The notes beneath the pieces are model-generated. The model saw only the letters and a program-made list of their open reading frames with translations. It did no database searches and was not told where the DNA came from. Of a DNA stretch of 64,000 nucleotides, positions 38,101 through 46,703 are shown in pieces. This DNA comes from Sphingobacterium spiritivorum ATCC 33861 (lineage in GTDB: Bacteria; Bacteroidota; Bacteroidia; Sphingobacteriales; Sphingobacteriaceae), in assembly GCF_000143765.1 (NCBI RefSeq), contig NZ_GL379771.1, positions 186,001 to 250,000 on the forward strand, in the 5' to 3' direction. Numbering within the stretch: the stretch's first letter is position 1; the number at the start of each line of letters is the position of its first letter. The position numbers and the translations under genes were made by a program.

Positions 38101-38463
38101 GGTATGTCACATCAAGAAGCGGTAGATGCTGGTTATATGCGTCCGGCAAGTGCAGCAGCGTATTACAGTAATTCACACTCCTGGTTTAGTGGTATCCGAG
38201 AGCGTTCTATGTATGAGTCTTCTTGGGTTTCAGTACAACAAGTTAGCTTAAACTATGACCTCCCGTCAACATTTGCTAAAAAATTAAAAATGAACGGATT
38301 ACGTGTTGGAGTATATGGTAATGATTTATTCTTTATATACAACAGTGCGCCTGATAATTTTAATCCGTATAGTATTAATGACAGTGGTTCAGGTGCTATG
38401 AATGAAGGATCGGCAATGCCTTATGTTCGTCGGTTTGGTTTTAGTATCAATGGTAGTTTCTAG
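35122..38463 (+). CDS. SusC/RagA-type TonB-dependent outer-membrane transporter 4
   Basis: The 1113-residue transporter has a signal peptide (to LFAQQ), a carboxypeptidase-regulatory-like domain (VTGKVTSTTGNVGGVTV), the DEVVVTGFAERKR signature, a plug with LRGGAVTALYGSRAQSG, and a beta-barrel ending in FGFSINGSF. Its signature reads VVVTGF rather than VVVTALGI, so it belongs to a different subgroup from transporters 1-3, although its signal peptide is of the same type. There is no ROK gene in front. The promoter nevertheless carries a degenerate copy of the shared inverted repeat, so one of the upstream ROK proteins may control it in trans. Confidence 0.95.
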   Translation: MKQFYTSCCMIVMVSVFSISSLFAQQSVTGKVTSTTGNVGGVTVAVKGTSRATQTKEDGSYTIQAQKGETIRFSIVGYIAQEIQVANSNTINVTLTPEEGALDEVVVTGFAERKRSQIGSAVTTVSGEDIRRTGAINPITALQGLVPGLQVQPGVGGPQSTPIFRIRGSASLDPYNNQPLIVIDNIIMDQDMVLPNRGGNQDFGNILKDLNPDDIENITVLRGGAVTALYGSRAQSGVILITTKTGFSQRGLGVTITQNTQWDQAYKTLDFQNEFGPGTTGGDRDFVKTPSGQLQVPATAFNFGPRFNGQTLLDYDGREIVFSAKPNNMLDAYRTAISNNTTVGISGGNAQGSFRLSYSRNGSQGITPNNDFTRNSVNFRGTQRLLGKVIVDANVSYVKSEARNAADVGAGNAMLSGNTSAGSVLVNFVSGMPRYYDTKYWMDNYKAATGGWNRADETGFSSVLYNLYENNRVTNDDNVRGSIDVQVPFTDYLKFQGFVNINYLGSNYENRTRGRDSAYANPEYSTSMSSRFTSQFRGALHYTKKINDFNMMLLGGGEYYSFSSKGQNARIDGAIYPDIYRLSNSRNRVIAGEEKPNARHLGSLFYQASFDYRDDVTLNIYGRNDWNSSLVYNDGHGTYSYFYPGADVIWKFNETFKDKLPIFNYGALRLSYVQTGNGTGAYTTNTGAYSTGGAYNDYLGRSVLNYGYQSNTLPNQSLRPERTTKYEAGLEVRMLNNRVGTNISYYSQDSKDQIISFVTESTSGVTAALLNGGKVRNKGIELVLFGIPVKTDNFSWDTRFNYTRNRNTILSLPFGLEYIGVGGGDGYQAVAKVGGDYGTVIAPYAYAKYQAVDGNGNPTESALNGKRVLSSPNGTSTIYERAANYTQGIDKAPVLGSILPKFLGNWRNTFNYKTFQLVVAVDAKYGGMVYSSTKDFGSWLGTLKSTLPGRSEEFGGVAFTTAAGVARNDGVILDGIYKQGTTVNFGGKVVDISGMSHQEAVDAGYMRPASAAAYYSNSHSWFSGIRERSMYESSWVSVQQVSLNYDLPSTFAKKLKMNGLRVGVYGNDLFFIYNSAPDNFNPYSINDSGSGAMNEGSAMPYVRRFGFSINGSF

Positions 38464-38495
38464 TGTGTAGGTAACCAAAATTTAATTTTACAGAA

Positions 38496-40187
38496 ATGAA
38501 AAATACAATCAAAATATTAACCCTCTTTTTTGTGATAGCAATCGCAGCCTCATGTGGAAGAGATAAATTTTCGGAATTGAATACAGATCCGGATGCTGTA
38601 TTGAATATTCCACCAGAATATGAACTTCCCACTGGATTATTATCCATTCATAACAATGGAAGGGAACGTTATTATGATCTTTACCTAGGTATTTATTATT
38701 GGTCACAAACATTTTCTATTGGAGCAGGTAATACCGAAGGCTCTTATCAGGCGTCTGGTAATATTGGTGTCCGCTGGAATATGTTTTACAACGGTGTAGG
38801 TAACAGATTGTTCGATATCAAAGAAGTTATTAAAAAACTTCCGGCAGATAAGCAAGCCTCTTATACACATCTTAATGCTATTGTAGATATTCCTCTCGCT
38901 TATTTTGCTTGGTATACCTCAGATGTATATGGTAGTATAGCTTATTCTGAAGCATTTAGAGCCCGTTATACAACTCCACCTCTATTAACTCCTAAGTATG
39001 ATACACAGGAGCAGCTTTATGATATTTTGGATGCACAATTAAAAGCTGCCGTAGAAAAACTGAAGGCTCCTACCTCTGCTCCACAAGTAAATTTGGCTGG
39101 CTATGACATCTATTATGATGGAAATGCTACAAAATGGATTAAAGCGGCAAACAGTCTCCGTTTAAAAATAGCTATGCGCTTGATGAAGCGTAATCCTGAA
39201 AAGCTTCGTGCAATCGCTGCAGAAGTGTTGGGCGACCCTGCCGGAGTTATCAGCAATGACAGTGAATCCTGGAAATTTATTGCCAGAAGCGGATTCACAG
39301 GAGCTGAAGATAATCCGACTAACCAGCGAACAGTTTCAGGTTCAAAAAACATGGTAGATTTTATGTGGAAAACAAGTGATCCGCGTATCCGTATTTACTA
39401 CGAACCATCACACTTTACAAAAGAACGTTTTGAAGCTGCACAGGCACAAGGTAAAATCCCGGCTAGTTTTGTTTGGGATGGACAATTATATCGCGGACAG
39501 TATATCAGCCCTGATGCATCATTGGATCCGACAAAGGCAACATACTTTACGGCTATAACATACAAGTTCAATAATCAAGATGTAACCGGAGCAAGATTGC
39601 CGTCATCTATCCGTTCAAGCTATTTCAATAGTACTCCGAATAATGGGAACATGACATTCCCGATAATCAATTATTCTGATGTATTGTTTATGAGAGCTGA
39701 GCTTGCTCAACGTAATATTTACGGAACTCCTGCAGATGTCCAAAACTTGTATTATCAGGGTATCGACGCTGCATTGGCTGAACATGATAAAGCTGCATCA
39801 ACAGCAAAAATAACAGGTTATCAGGCATTGACTCCTGCAGAAGTAACGGCATACAAAGCAAGTCCAGGTGTTGTATTTAATCAGGCAAATGCTCTTGAAC
39901 AAATATGTATTCAGCAATATATCAATTACTTCAAAAATAATAATGAAGCCTGGGCATTAGTAAAAAGAACTGGCTACCCTTCTGTAAATGGAAATCTTTT
40001 CAAAGCAGAAGTCTTCACCAGTTCTGGTTCTGTGTTGGAAATGCCAAGAAGATTCTCTATTGCTCGACCATTCCCTACAAATATGAATGCTGAAAACATC
40101 AATAAGGCTATTGATGATATGATTAATATTCCGGGATTTGGTACACCAAACGATATTAGAGGCCGTGTCTGGTGGGATGTTCAATAG
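38496..40187 (+). CDS. SusD/RagB-like surface lipoprotein 4
   Basis: The 563-residue partner of transporter 4 has a lipoprotein signal ending in AIAASC (Cys20). It then shows FSELNTDPDAVLNIPPEYELP, the typical opening of the SusD-like_2 group. Helical motifs such as WYTSDVYGSIAYSEAF, NATKWIKAANSLRLKIAMRLM and FPIINYSDVLFMRAELAQR are present. It ends in RGRVWWDVQ. The susC-like gene is 32 bases upstream. The next genes encode a redoxin and a copper-monooxygenase-like protein rather than glycosidases, and no terminator separates them, so the ligand may not be a glycan. Confidence 0.92.
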   Translation: MKNTIKILTLFFVIAIAASCGRDKFSELNTDPDAVLNIPPEYELPTGLLSIHNNGRERYYDLYLGIYYWSQTFSIGAGNTEGSYQASGNIGVRWNMFYNGVGNRLFDIKEVIKKLPADKQASYTHLNAIVDIPLAYFAWYTSDVYGSIAYSEAFRARYTTPPLLTPKYDTQEQLYDILDAQLKAAVEKLKAPTSAPQVNLAGYDIYYDGNATKWIKAANSLRLKIAMRLMKRNPEKLRAIAAEVLGDPAGVISNDSESWKFIARSGFTGAEDNPTNQRTVSGSKNMVDFMWKTSDPRIRIYYEPSHFTKERFEAAQAQGKIPASFVWDGQLYRGQYISPDASLDPTKATYFTAITYKFNNQDVTGARLPSSIRSSYFNSTPNNGNMTFPIINYSDVLFMRAELAQRNIYGTPADVQNLYYQGIDAALAEHDKAASTAKITGYQALTPAEVTAYKASPGVVFNQANALEQICIQQYINYFKNNNEAWALVKRTGYPSVNGNLFKAEVFTSSGSVLEMPRRFSIARPFPTNMNAENINKAIDDMINIPGFGTPNDIRGRVWWDVQ

Positions 40188-40245
40188 AAAATATGTAAAT
40201 TGGCTAGATAAAATTAATGAAGAGTAATATATTAAGATAAATAAG

Positions 40246-40815
40246 GTGAGATACATTATAATAGTAATCTTTCTTCTTTTCGGAAAAAATTTGACTGGAG
40301 CACAATTAAGTTTGGATTACTCGTCAATAAATGCTGTGAAGACATTACAAAATAAAGATTATGACTTTGTGAATCTCAATAATAAACCACATGTCTTTAT
40401 ATTCTATTCAAGCGATTGCCCTCTAAGCCAAAAATATACATTAACAATATCCAATCTTTATAACAAATACACCGGCAAAATTAATTTTGTCGGTGTATTT
40501 CCTGGAAAAGAACACGGTCCTGAAGAATACCAAAACTTTAAGGACAAATACAATATCAACTACATGTTGATTAAAGATGAAAAGTTCAACCTCACTTCAC
40601 ACCTAAAGGCAACAATCACTCCGGAGGTCTTTCTCATTGACAAATCAGGTAAAATCATTTACCACGGGGCTATAGATGACTGGGCAGTCAAACTTGGAAA
40701 AACTAAACAACAGCCCACTATCAACTATCTTGAAAATGCTATAGAAAGCTTATTGAACAATAAAAATGTTCAATCTGACTATATAAAACCTATTGGATGC
40801 TATATAGAACAATGA
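40246..40815 (+). CDS. Exported thioredoxin-fold (redoxin-like) protein
   Basis: The 189-residue protein starts with GTG and has a short signal segment (to about TGAQ, residue 20). A thioredoxin-like fold follows: HVFIFYSSDCPLSQKY carries a single redox Cys58 in a CxxS arrangement, then FVGVFPGKEHG, the cis-Pro segment ITPEVFLIDKSGKI, and YHGAIDDW. This is the redoxin type often found next to, or fused with, cytochrome c / copper monooxygenase proteins. Its function there is not established. It could be a reductase, a metallochaperone or a peroxidase. Its last base pairs overlap the next ATG (ATGA), so the two are translationally coupled. Confidence 0.82.
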   Translation: MRYIIIVIFLLFGKNLTGAQLSLDYSSINAVKTLQNKDYDFVNLNNKPHVFIFYSSDCPLSQKYTLTISNLYNKYTGKINFVGVFPGKEHGPEEYQNFKDKYNINYMLIKDEKFNLTSHLKATITPEVFLIDKSGKIIYHGAIDDWAVKLGKTKQQPTINYLENAIESLLNNKNVQSDYIKPIGCYIEQ

Positions 40816-42125
40816 AATTAAAATTCCTCTACTTTTTAAACCTATTCCTGTTAACATTACTCTCTGTACAAAATATAAGTGCTCAGACTTATCAGGATGT
40901 CAGACAAATTTTAATAAATAAATGTGCTTCCTGCCACAAATCTACCGATAGTGAAGCCCCATTCTCTCTTGAAACTTATCAGGATGTAAAAAAGAGAACC
41001 CGCATGATCAAAGAAGTTATTCAATCGAACTACATGCCACCATGGATGCCGGATTCACACTATCAGGATTTCGCGAATAACAGACAGTTGTCCGGAGAAG
41101 AAAAAGATAAAATAATCAAATGGATTGACAAAGGAGCCCCACAAGGAAATAAAAAACAACAAAATACGCTATCAAAAACAACTTCTCCCATTGATAGAAA
41201 ACCTGACCTGACACTAAAAATCAACAAACCTTTTATTGTCAAAGGTAATAACAAAGAAAGATTTGTCCTTTTTAAAGTCCCATTTGAATTACTGGAAGAC
41301 AAAAATATTGAAGGTGTAGAATTTTACAGCGATAATAAAAAAGTAGTTCATCACGTCAACTATATGTTCAGTTCAGTTCCAGATATTTCCGTAAATCTGT
41401 ATCAGGGAGATCCCTATATTGATAATGCAGAAGAAACGGATATGAAAAAGCTTATGCAATATGAGCCCTTTCAAAACAGACCTGTATTTTATACAGGATG
41501 GATACCTGGTGCCTCTATTGAATACTATCCTAAGGATTTTGGCTGGACACTCCCAAAAAGAGGAGTTGTAATATTTACAGTTCACTATTCTGCTACTGCT
41601 GCTGATGAGCAATCAACCATAGGTGTTAATCTATATTTTAAGAAAACTCCGGCAAAAAGACCAGTTCGTATTATAAGTCTGGGTTCAGGAGGAATTGGTG
41701 AAAAAGACATATATCCTCGCTTTGTAATCCCGCCTGATCAGGAGTCTACTTTTTCATTAAAAATCAGGACACCTGAAGATCAATCATTGTTATATGTATG
41801 GCCACACATGCATTATCTGGGGAAAGATTTTAAGGCTTTTGCTGTTACTTTACACAATGACACCATACCACTTATACATATTCCTAAATGGAATTTTGAA
41901 TGGCAGGAAATGTATAGAATGAAAAAATTGGTTAAAGTACCTGCTGGCTCTACAATTAATATCGTTGGTACGTTTGATAACACAGCCAACAATCCACAAA
42001 ATCCTAATTCACCACCAAAATATGTATACTCTACAGGCAACATGACATCCACCGATGAAATGCTTACATTCCTGCTTATTTATGCCCCTTATCAATCCGG
42101 TGATGAAGAAATTTTATTGGAATAA
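40812..42125 (+). CDS. Cytochrome c / copper type II monooxygenase-like fusion
   Basis: I place the start at the ATG at 40812, which overlaps the redoxin stop and begins a good signal peptide (to SAQ, residue 25). The product has 437 residues. A c-type heme motif C38-A-S-C41-H42 lies in an N-terminal cytochrome domain that ends with WIDKGAPQG. A two-part domain like peptidylglycine alpha-hydroxylating or dopamine beta-monooxygenases follows. All expected copper ligands can be located: the His pair 180-181 (VHHVNYMF), His258 (FTVHYS), His332 and His334 (WPHMH), and Met417 in TSTDEM. Such enzymes hydroxylate C-H bonds with O2 and a reductant. The heme may supply electrons. The substrate is unknown. 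Confidence 0.85.
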   Translation: MKLKFLYFLNLFLLTLLSVQNISAQTYQDVRQILINKCASCHKSTDSEAPFSLETYQDVKKRTRMIKEVIQSNYMPPWMPDSHYQDFANNRQLSGEEKDKIIKWIDKGAPQGNKKQQNTLSKTTSPIDRKPDLTLKINKPFIVKGNNKERFVLFKVPFELLEDKNIEGVEFYSDNKKVVHHVNYMFSSVPDISVNLYQGDPYIDNAEETDMKKLMQYEPFQNRPVFYTGWIPGASIEYYPKDFGWTLPKRGVVIFTVHYSATAADEQSTIGVNLYFKKTPAKRPVRIISLGSGGIGEKDIYPRFVIPPDQESTFSLKIRTPEDQSLLYVWPHMHYLGKDFKAFAVTLHNDTIPLIHIPKWNFEWQEMYRMKKLVKVPAGSTINIVGTFDNTANNPQNPNSPPKYVYSTGNMTSTDEMLTFLLIYAPYQSGDEEILLE

Positions 42126-42187
42126 GCTAACCCCAAAAGTTTATTAAATATTTTTATAAATTTTGGTTGATATAATATTAAGTAGAT

Positions 42188-42478
42188 ATGAGAAAAGAAT
42201 GGAAATCTTTTAGGTCAGATATTTCTATGTATTGTATTAATCTTTGCATTTGCATTTAACCCTCTAATAAGTCATTGGAAGGCTCAATCTTATGTATATT
42301 TATTTTTTTTGCTTCCTTAATATTTACAGTTCCACTTATTCTTTTACAATTTAAGAATGCACAAAAACTGAATTCAATAGATATAGCAATACTCGTTTTA
42401 TTCCTACTTATAAATATAAGTTCAATTACGAATATTAAAGATTATAGAATTAGTATTAATGATGCGGAAAGCCTTTAG
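42188..42478 (+). pseudogene. Frameshifted small membrane protein
   Basis: An ATG at 42188 begins MRKEWKSF but this frame stops early. A second frame continues with GQIFLCIVLIFAFAFNPL, a clear membrane segment, then ISHWKAQSYVYLFF. At the T8 tract near 42302-42309 that frame would end. A third frame carries on with FASLIFTVPLILLQFK, then a second hydrophobic helix (IAILVLFLLINISSI) and a stop at 42478. Two single-base changes would restore one protein of about 95 residues with three membrane helices. A terminator follows 6 bases later. I do not recognise the family. Confidence 0.5.
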
Positions 42479-42484
42479 TTAGTG

Positions 42485-42526
42485 AAAAGCTGGCTGATAA
42501 TTTCATAATATTGTCAGCCAGCTTTT
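42485..42526 (+). terminator. Terminator after the broken membrane gene
   Basis: A 13-bp stem (AAAAGCTGGCTGA at 42485-42497 with 42514-42526) and a 16-nt AT-rich loop end in four T residues. Confidence 0.75.
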
Positions 42527-42632
42527 GTTTCAAATCATGTATTAACACATCTCGATACATTCTTTCCGCAAGAAAACAATTTCTCTTTCAAAATGTTCTT
42601 TCATAAAATCAATTTATTAAAACTTAAATATT

Positions 42633-43562
42633 ATGAAAAAGCATTTTGTTTTGTATGCAGTCTATTATGTATTATCCTTTGTGTTAACCCTTGTAACAGT
42701 ATCCTGTAAAGAAGACAGTAATATCACTGAAAAAGAAACTCTGCCCCTTAACACTGCAAAGGCCACTTATCCTCCCGAAGAAATAAACGTATCATGTAGA
42801 AATACAGAGCGTAAAATAATGTATGGTTTGGATGATCAGGGCTGTGTCAGTGTTTGGCAAACATCCTATTGGTATGTAGCAAATTTTAAATGTCCGGGAA
42901 ACTCTTATTTATTGAACCTTAAAAATAAAGAAACCATTAAATTATATCATGAAAAACTGTTCTGTAAACAGAATAATTCATACCCTGTGGTACAGAGAGG
43001 AGTTTACGATCCATATGAATCTGACCCAGTATTAATTCTTAATGTATTCGGTGTCAATTCCATTTCCAGTCTGGAGAGCGAACTGAGTGTATTTAATCAA
43101 TATAGTTCTACAAACTTTACAGTATACATCTTGCTGAGTGACGGAGCTAACAGAATGAACGGGACATGTTTTTTTGGCTTTGAGAGTAATGGTAAAAGCA
43201 GAACAGTTGGTTTTTATCCTGCCAATATACCCATTTATACATATCAGTCTGTTCCTTCCGTATATTTTGACAACAGCGAAATGCTGTATGTTTTAAAAGT
43301 AAAATTTACATTACCGAAACTTATATTAAACGGCGTTCTCAATACATTATATAATAACGGAATACCCCCTCAATTTTCAATCGATAGTTACAATAGTGCG
43401 CATTTGACAAAACAAATATTTGAACAATTAGATATTTATTTACCAAATACTATTTCTTCTCCTTACGAACTGGCTGCATATATCAGACAATCAGGATTAC
43501 CTTCAATGATGATTTCACCTGATATCGACTTATCTCTTGGTACAGCACCCGTAAGAAATTAA
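42633..43562 (+). CDS. Hypothetical lipoprotein
   Basis: The 309-residue protein has a lipoprotein signal ending in VTVSC (Cys25) followed by KED. I do not recognise a family with confidence. The middle part (ILLSDGANRMNGTCFFGFES, then RTVGFYP) resembles Bacteroidota lipoproteins with a circularly permuted NlpC/P60-like fold, where a GHxFI.L segment precedes VGFYP and a YNC segment supplies the catalytic Cys. Here the first site reads GAN instead of GH, and the later YNSAHLTKQIFEQL has Ser where the Cys would be. If related, it has lost its catalytic residues. It has no operon partner and is followed by a weak convergent hairpin. Confidence 0.6.
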   Translation: MKKHFVLYAVYYVLSFVLTLVTVSCKEDSNITEKETLPLNTAKATYPPEEINVSCRNTERKIMYGLDDQGCVSVWQTSYWYVANFKCPGNSYLLNLKNKETIKLYHEKLFCKQNNSYPVVQRGVYDPYESDPVLILNVFGVNSISSLESELSVFNQYSSTNFTVYILLSDGANRMNGTCFFGFESNGKSRTVGFYPANIPIYTYQSVPSVYFDNSEMLYVLKVKFTLPKLILNGVLNTLYNNGIPPQFSIDSYNSAHLTKQIFEQLDIYLPNTISSPYELAAYIRQSGLPSMMISPDIDLSLGTAPVRN

Positions 43563-43590
43563 TAGGAAGATTTGCTTATTTTTTAATGAA

Positions 43591-43619
43591 TGTACTCAAG
43601 CTGAAATAGATTGAGTACA
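43591..43619. terminator. Weak convergent hairpin between the lipoprotein and dsbD
   Basis: TGTACTCAA (43591-43599) pairs exactly with TTGAGTACA (43611-43619) around an 11-nt loop. T tracts are short on both sides, so termination strength is uncertain. Confidence 0.5.
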
Positions 43620-43630
43620 CTGTTTGTTGA

Positions 43631-45277
43631 CTACTTCTTAAACTGATTCAGTCCTGCCTGCAGAAATTTGATATAGTTATCTATATTATAGTCTGCTCCG
43701 GTTGGAGGAATCAAGACCTTTCCATTCGGATCGACGATTACGTACAAGGGTTGCGAATTACTATTAAATGCAGATGCCTGAAAATCGCTATTTTTATTAC
43801 CAATCGTTTTGATGGATTTACCACTAAACTTAGATACATATTGTTCATCTGCGGCCAGTTCTGTTTTATCATCCACGAAAAGTTCTGCCATTACAAATTT
43901 CTCTTTCAGTAACTTAGCGACACGCGGATCCGTCCATACGTTTGCTTCCATCTTCCTGCAATTAACACAGTTCCAACCTGTAAAATCAATCAATACAGGT
44001 TTATTGCTCTCTTTTGCAGTTTCTAATGCCTGTGCATAGTCATAGTAAGGATCAAAACCTTTTGGTGTACCTCTTTCATGAAAGATCTCAGCATATTTCT
44101 TGACCTTACCGTCATGTGCCGCAGAGATACCGGAAGAAATACCTGTTGTCAGATCAAAATCCTGGGTGGCAGAAGGCGGCAGAAATGCGGAGATCGATTT
44201 AAGAGGAGCGCCCCATAATCCGGGAACCATATACATCACAAAAGAAAAGACAATAACGGCGATCAGAGTTCTGGGAACGGAAAGAAACCGGAGATCACTG
44301 TCATGTGAAAATTTGATCTTTCCGATCAGGTATAGTCCCATGAGCCCGAAGATCACAATCCATAGCGACAGGAATACTTCCCTGTCAAGCCAGTTCCAGT
44401 GATAAGCCAGATCCACATTGGATAAAAATTTCAGCGCAAAAGCCAGTTCCAAAAATCCCAGGACAACCTTTACACTATTGAGCCATCCACCGGACTTTGG
44501 CATTGATTTTAACAGGGAAGGGAACATCGCAAAGAGTGCAAACGGAATAGCCAGAGCTACAGAAAAGCCTAACATACCTATAGCCGGGCCGATACGGTCT
44601 CCTTTAGATGCTGCGTCCACCAATAATGTCCCGATTATAGGTCCTGTACAGGAAAAGGAAACTACAGCCAGACTGAATGCCATAAAGAATAAGCCAACTA
44701 ATCCACCCTTATCAGATTTAGCATCAATTTTATTGACAAACGAACTGGGCAACGTTATTTCAAAAGCACCAAGGAAAGATGCTGCAAAGACAACCAGCAA
44801 AAGGAAAAAGAAGAAATTAAATATTCCGTTTGTGGAAAGAGCATTCAGTGCATCCGAACCAAACACGATGGACACTATCATTCCTAATGCAACATAGATG
44901 ATAATGATAAAAAGTCCATAAAGTAGCGCCTGTCCAATTGCTTTCGCTCTGCTTCCCGCCTTTTTGGTAAAGAAACTAACCGTGAGCGGAACCATTGGAA
45001 AAATACAGGGCATCAGAAATGCCGTAAAACCTCCGATCAGTCCGGCGATAAATATACTCCACAAAGAGTCTGCAGCTTTTGGAACCTGCGACACTGGTAA
45101 AGCATCTTCATGTTTAGTTGTATCGGAAACAGCAACAGAAGCAGAATCGCTTGTTGGCTCCATCTCAACAAACTCCAGACCTTCCAGTGATACTGAATCC
45201 AGTTCCTGTGCCAGAGAGACCATCGGTATCAGTAACATAATCCAGATGGTCCATTTAAAGATATTTTTCATTTGCAA
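43631..45277 (-). CDS. dsbD: DsbD-type thiol:disulfide transporter without N-terminal alpha domain
   Basis: DsbD carries reducing power from cytosolic thioredoxin across the inner membrane. The 548-residue protein has a signal peptide (to SLAQ), about 50 low-complexity residues, then eight membrane helices. The transport cysteines are visible in LMPCIFPMVPL and SFSCTGPIIG. A C-terminal thioredoxin-like domain has the motif WNCVNCRKME. The periplasmic N-terminal domain of E. coli DsbD is missing. A free-standing version of it is encoded at 59082-59531. A start two codons later (45271) is equally possible. The client pathway is unknown, although the redoxin and cytochrome c proteins encoded nearby are exported and cysteine-containing. 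Confidence 0.92.
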   Translation of the reverse strand: MQMKNIFKWTIWIMLLIPMVSLAQELDSVSLEGLEFVEMEPTSDSASVAVSDTTKHEDALPVSQVPKAADSLWSIFIAGLIGGFTAFLMPCIFPMVPLTVSFFTKKAGSRAKAIGQALLYGLFIIIIYVALGMIVSIVFGSDALNALSTNGIFNFFFFLLLVVFAASFLGAFEITLPSSFVNKIDAKSDKGGLVGLFFMAFSLAVVSFSCTGPIIGTLLVDAASKGDRIGPAIGMLGFSVALAIPFALFAMFPSLLKSMPKSGGWLNSVKVVLGFLELAFALKFLSNVDLAYHWNWLDREVFLSLWIVIFGLMGLYLIGKIKFSHDSDLRFLSVPRTLIAVIVFSFVMYMVPGLWGAPLKSISAFLPPSATQDFDLTTGISSGISAAHDGKVKKYAEIFHERGTPKGFDPYYDYAQALETAKESNKPVLIDFTGWNCVNCRKMEANVWTDPRVAKLLKEKFVMAELFVDDKTELAADEQYVSKFSGKSIKTIGNKNSDFQASAFNSNSQPLYVIVDPNGKVLIPPTGADYNIDNYIKFLQAGLNQFKK

Positions 45278-45379
45278 TGAAATTAGGTTATAGGTTTAGG
45301 TTGATTATTATCAGGTGGTTTATTCATCAGATTCGCTCAGGATGAATACATCATCCTGAGTTGAATCCCTTAATAAACA

Positions 45380-46468
45380 TTACATATTATTGTATTCTTT
45401 TAGCGTGTTGCCAAACAGAGGCTTTTCTAAACGGCATACAGGATGAAATCCTGTAAAACTAAGATCAGTAGAGATATAACCTTCTTTAACAGGTTCATTA
45501 CGTACCAGATCCGTACTCAGGTATTTTTTATTGTCATCGCACAACAGCGTAACTACAGTAGCATCCCGCCCCATTTCTTCTTTCAGTTTGATTGCACCGA
45601 TTACGTTGGCTCCGGAAGAGATACCAACGGCAAGTCCAAGCTCCCGTGCCAGCTTCTGAGCCATTATGATAGCATCTCCATCACAGGCATTAATAACATT
45701 GTCCAAACTATCAAGCTTGACTATAGCCGGAATAAACTCATCTGAAATCCCCTGAATACGATGCGAGCCAACTTTATGGCCTGTAGATAATGTAGGGCTT
45801 TCTGCCGGTTCTAACGGATGTATGCGCACATTAGGATTCTGCACACGCAGATAATTTCCTACACCCATCACCGTACCACCGGTACCTACCCCCGCAACAA
45901 AAGCATCAGCGACCAAACCCAGAGATGAAAGTTGTAAAGCTATTTCTCTTCCTGTAGTCAGTTCATGCGCTTCCGCATTGAACTGGTTTTCGAATTGTCT
46001 GGGAAGAAATACCCCTCCCCCCGCAGCCAGTTCCTCACTGATACGTATACTGCCGAGAAAACCTCCCTCCTCCTTACTTACAAGCTGAATATCAGCACCC
46101 ATACTTTTTATAATATCAATACGTTCCTTGCTCAGCCAATCAGGCATAATGATTTTGACCTGATGCCCAAGAGCTTTACCAATGGCTGAAAATGCAATAC
46201 CTGTATTACCACTTGTTGCTTCTACAATCACATCATCCGGACGAATCTGACAATTCATATATGCCTTGTAAAGAATATACAAAGCCATACGATCTTTTAT
46301 ACTGCCGGTCAGGTTGTAGTTTTCACATTTTACATAAATCTTATCCTGCTTACCTTTGTAGGTATAATGCAGCTCCAACATAGGGGTGTTACCAACCAGA
46401 TGCCATAAGTGTGTAAACCTGCTATCCAGTTCAGGTGAAAGACATTCACTTATTGATTTTAACTTCAT
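45380..46468 (-). CDS. Cysteine synthase-family PLP enzyme
   Basis: The 362-residue protein belongs to the fold-type II PLP enzymes (cysteine synthase / cystathionine beta-synthase group). The PLP lysine is in NLTGSIKDR, the phosphate loop region is TSGNTGIA, and GTGGTVMG and SSGANV are also present. It is longer than typical CysK (about 310 residues), with about 20 extra residues at the N-terminus and a C-terminal tail. It may therefore make cysteine from O-acetylserine or may act on a related substrate. It is transcribed divergently from an Lrp/AsnC regulator across 235 bases, an arrangement typical for an amino-acid-responsive target gene. Confidence 0.88.
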   Translation of the reverse strand: MKLKSISECLSPELDSRFTHLWHLVGNTPMLELHYTYKGKQDKIYVKCENYNLTGSIKDRMALYILYKAYMNCQIRPDDVIVEATSGNTGIAFSAIGKALGHQVKIIMPDWLSKERIDIIKSMGADIQLVSKEEGGFLGSIRISEELAAGGGVFLPRQFENQFNAEAHELTTGREIALQLSSLGLVADAFVAGVGTGGTVMGVGNYLRVQNPNVRIHPLEPAESPTLSTGHKVGSHRIQGISDEFIPAIVKLDSLDNVINACDGDAIIMAQKLARELGLAVGISSGANVIGAIKLKEEMGRDATVVTLLCDDNKKYLSTDLVRNEPVKEGYISTDLSFTGFHPVCRLEKPLFGNTLKEYNNM

Positions 46469-46703
46469 TTACTTTATATTATCTAATTTTACTTTACAGA
46501 CGACCTCTTGATTTATTTAGGATCGGAAAATCATAATTCTTACAGGCAGCAGCAGCTTCTAAAACAAAAGCAAAATTGACTTTAAACAATATATTATTCA
46601 ATAGACAACATGAAAAACAATAAAATTTAAGGAATATTTAAATAAAATAGTTTTTTATTCAGAAACAATACATATATTGGTATCAAATCAATAAAAAGAA
46701 AAG

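Larger units (their letters stand above)
42126..42632. other. Region with a broken small membrane gene and a terminator
   Basis: The 507 bases between the monooxygenase-like gene and the next lipoprotein hold the pseudogene at 42188-42478 and the terminator at 42485-42526. Bases 42127-42187 and 42527-42632 show nothing recognisable. Confidence 0.6.

Noticed and set aside
42275..42478. Separate 67-residue gene starting at a TTG
   Set aside because: The start lies inside the hydrophobic coding pattern of another frame. The two parts make better sense as a frameshifted single gene.
44418..44897. 159-codon open frame on the plus strand across dsbD
   Set aside because: It lies antisense to a clear, conserved membrane gene. 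Its composition is that of a reverse-strand shadow, with no start signal.
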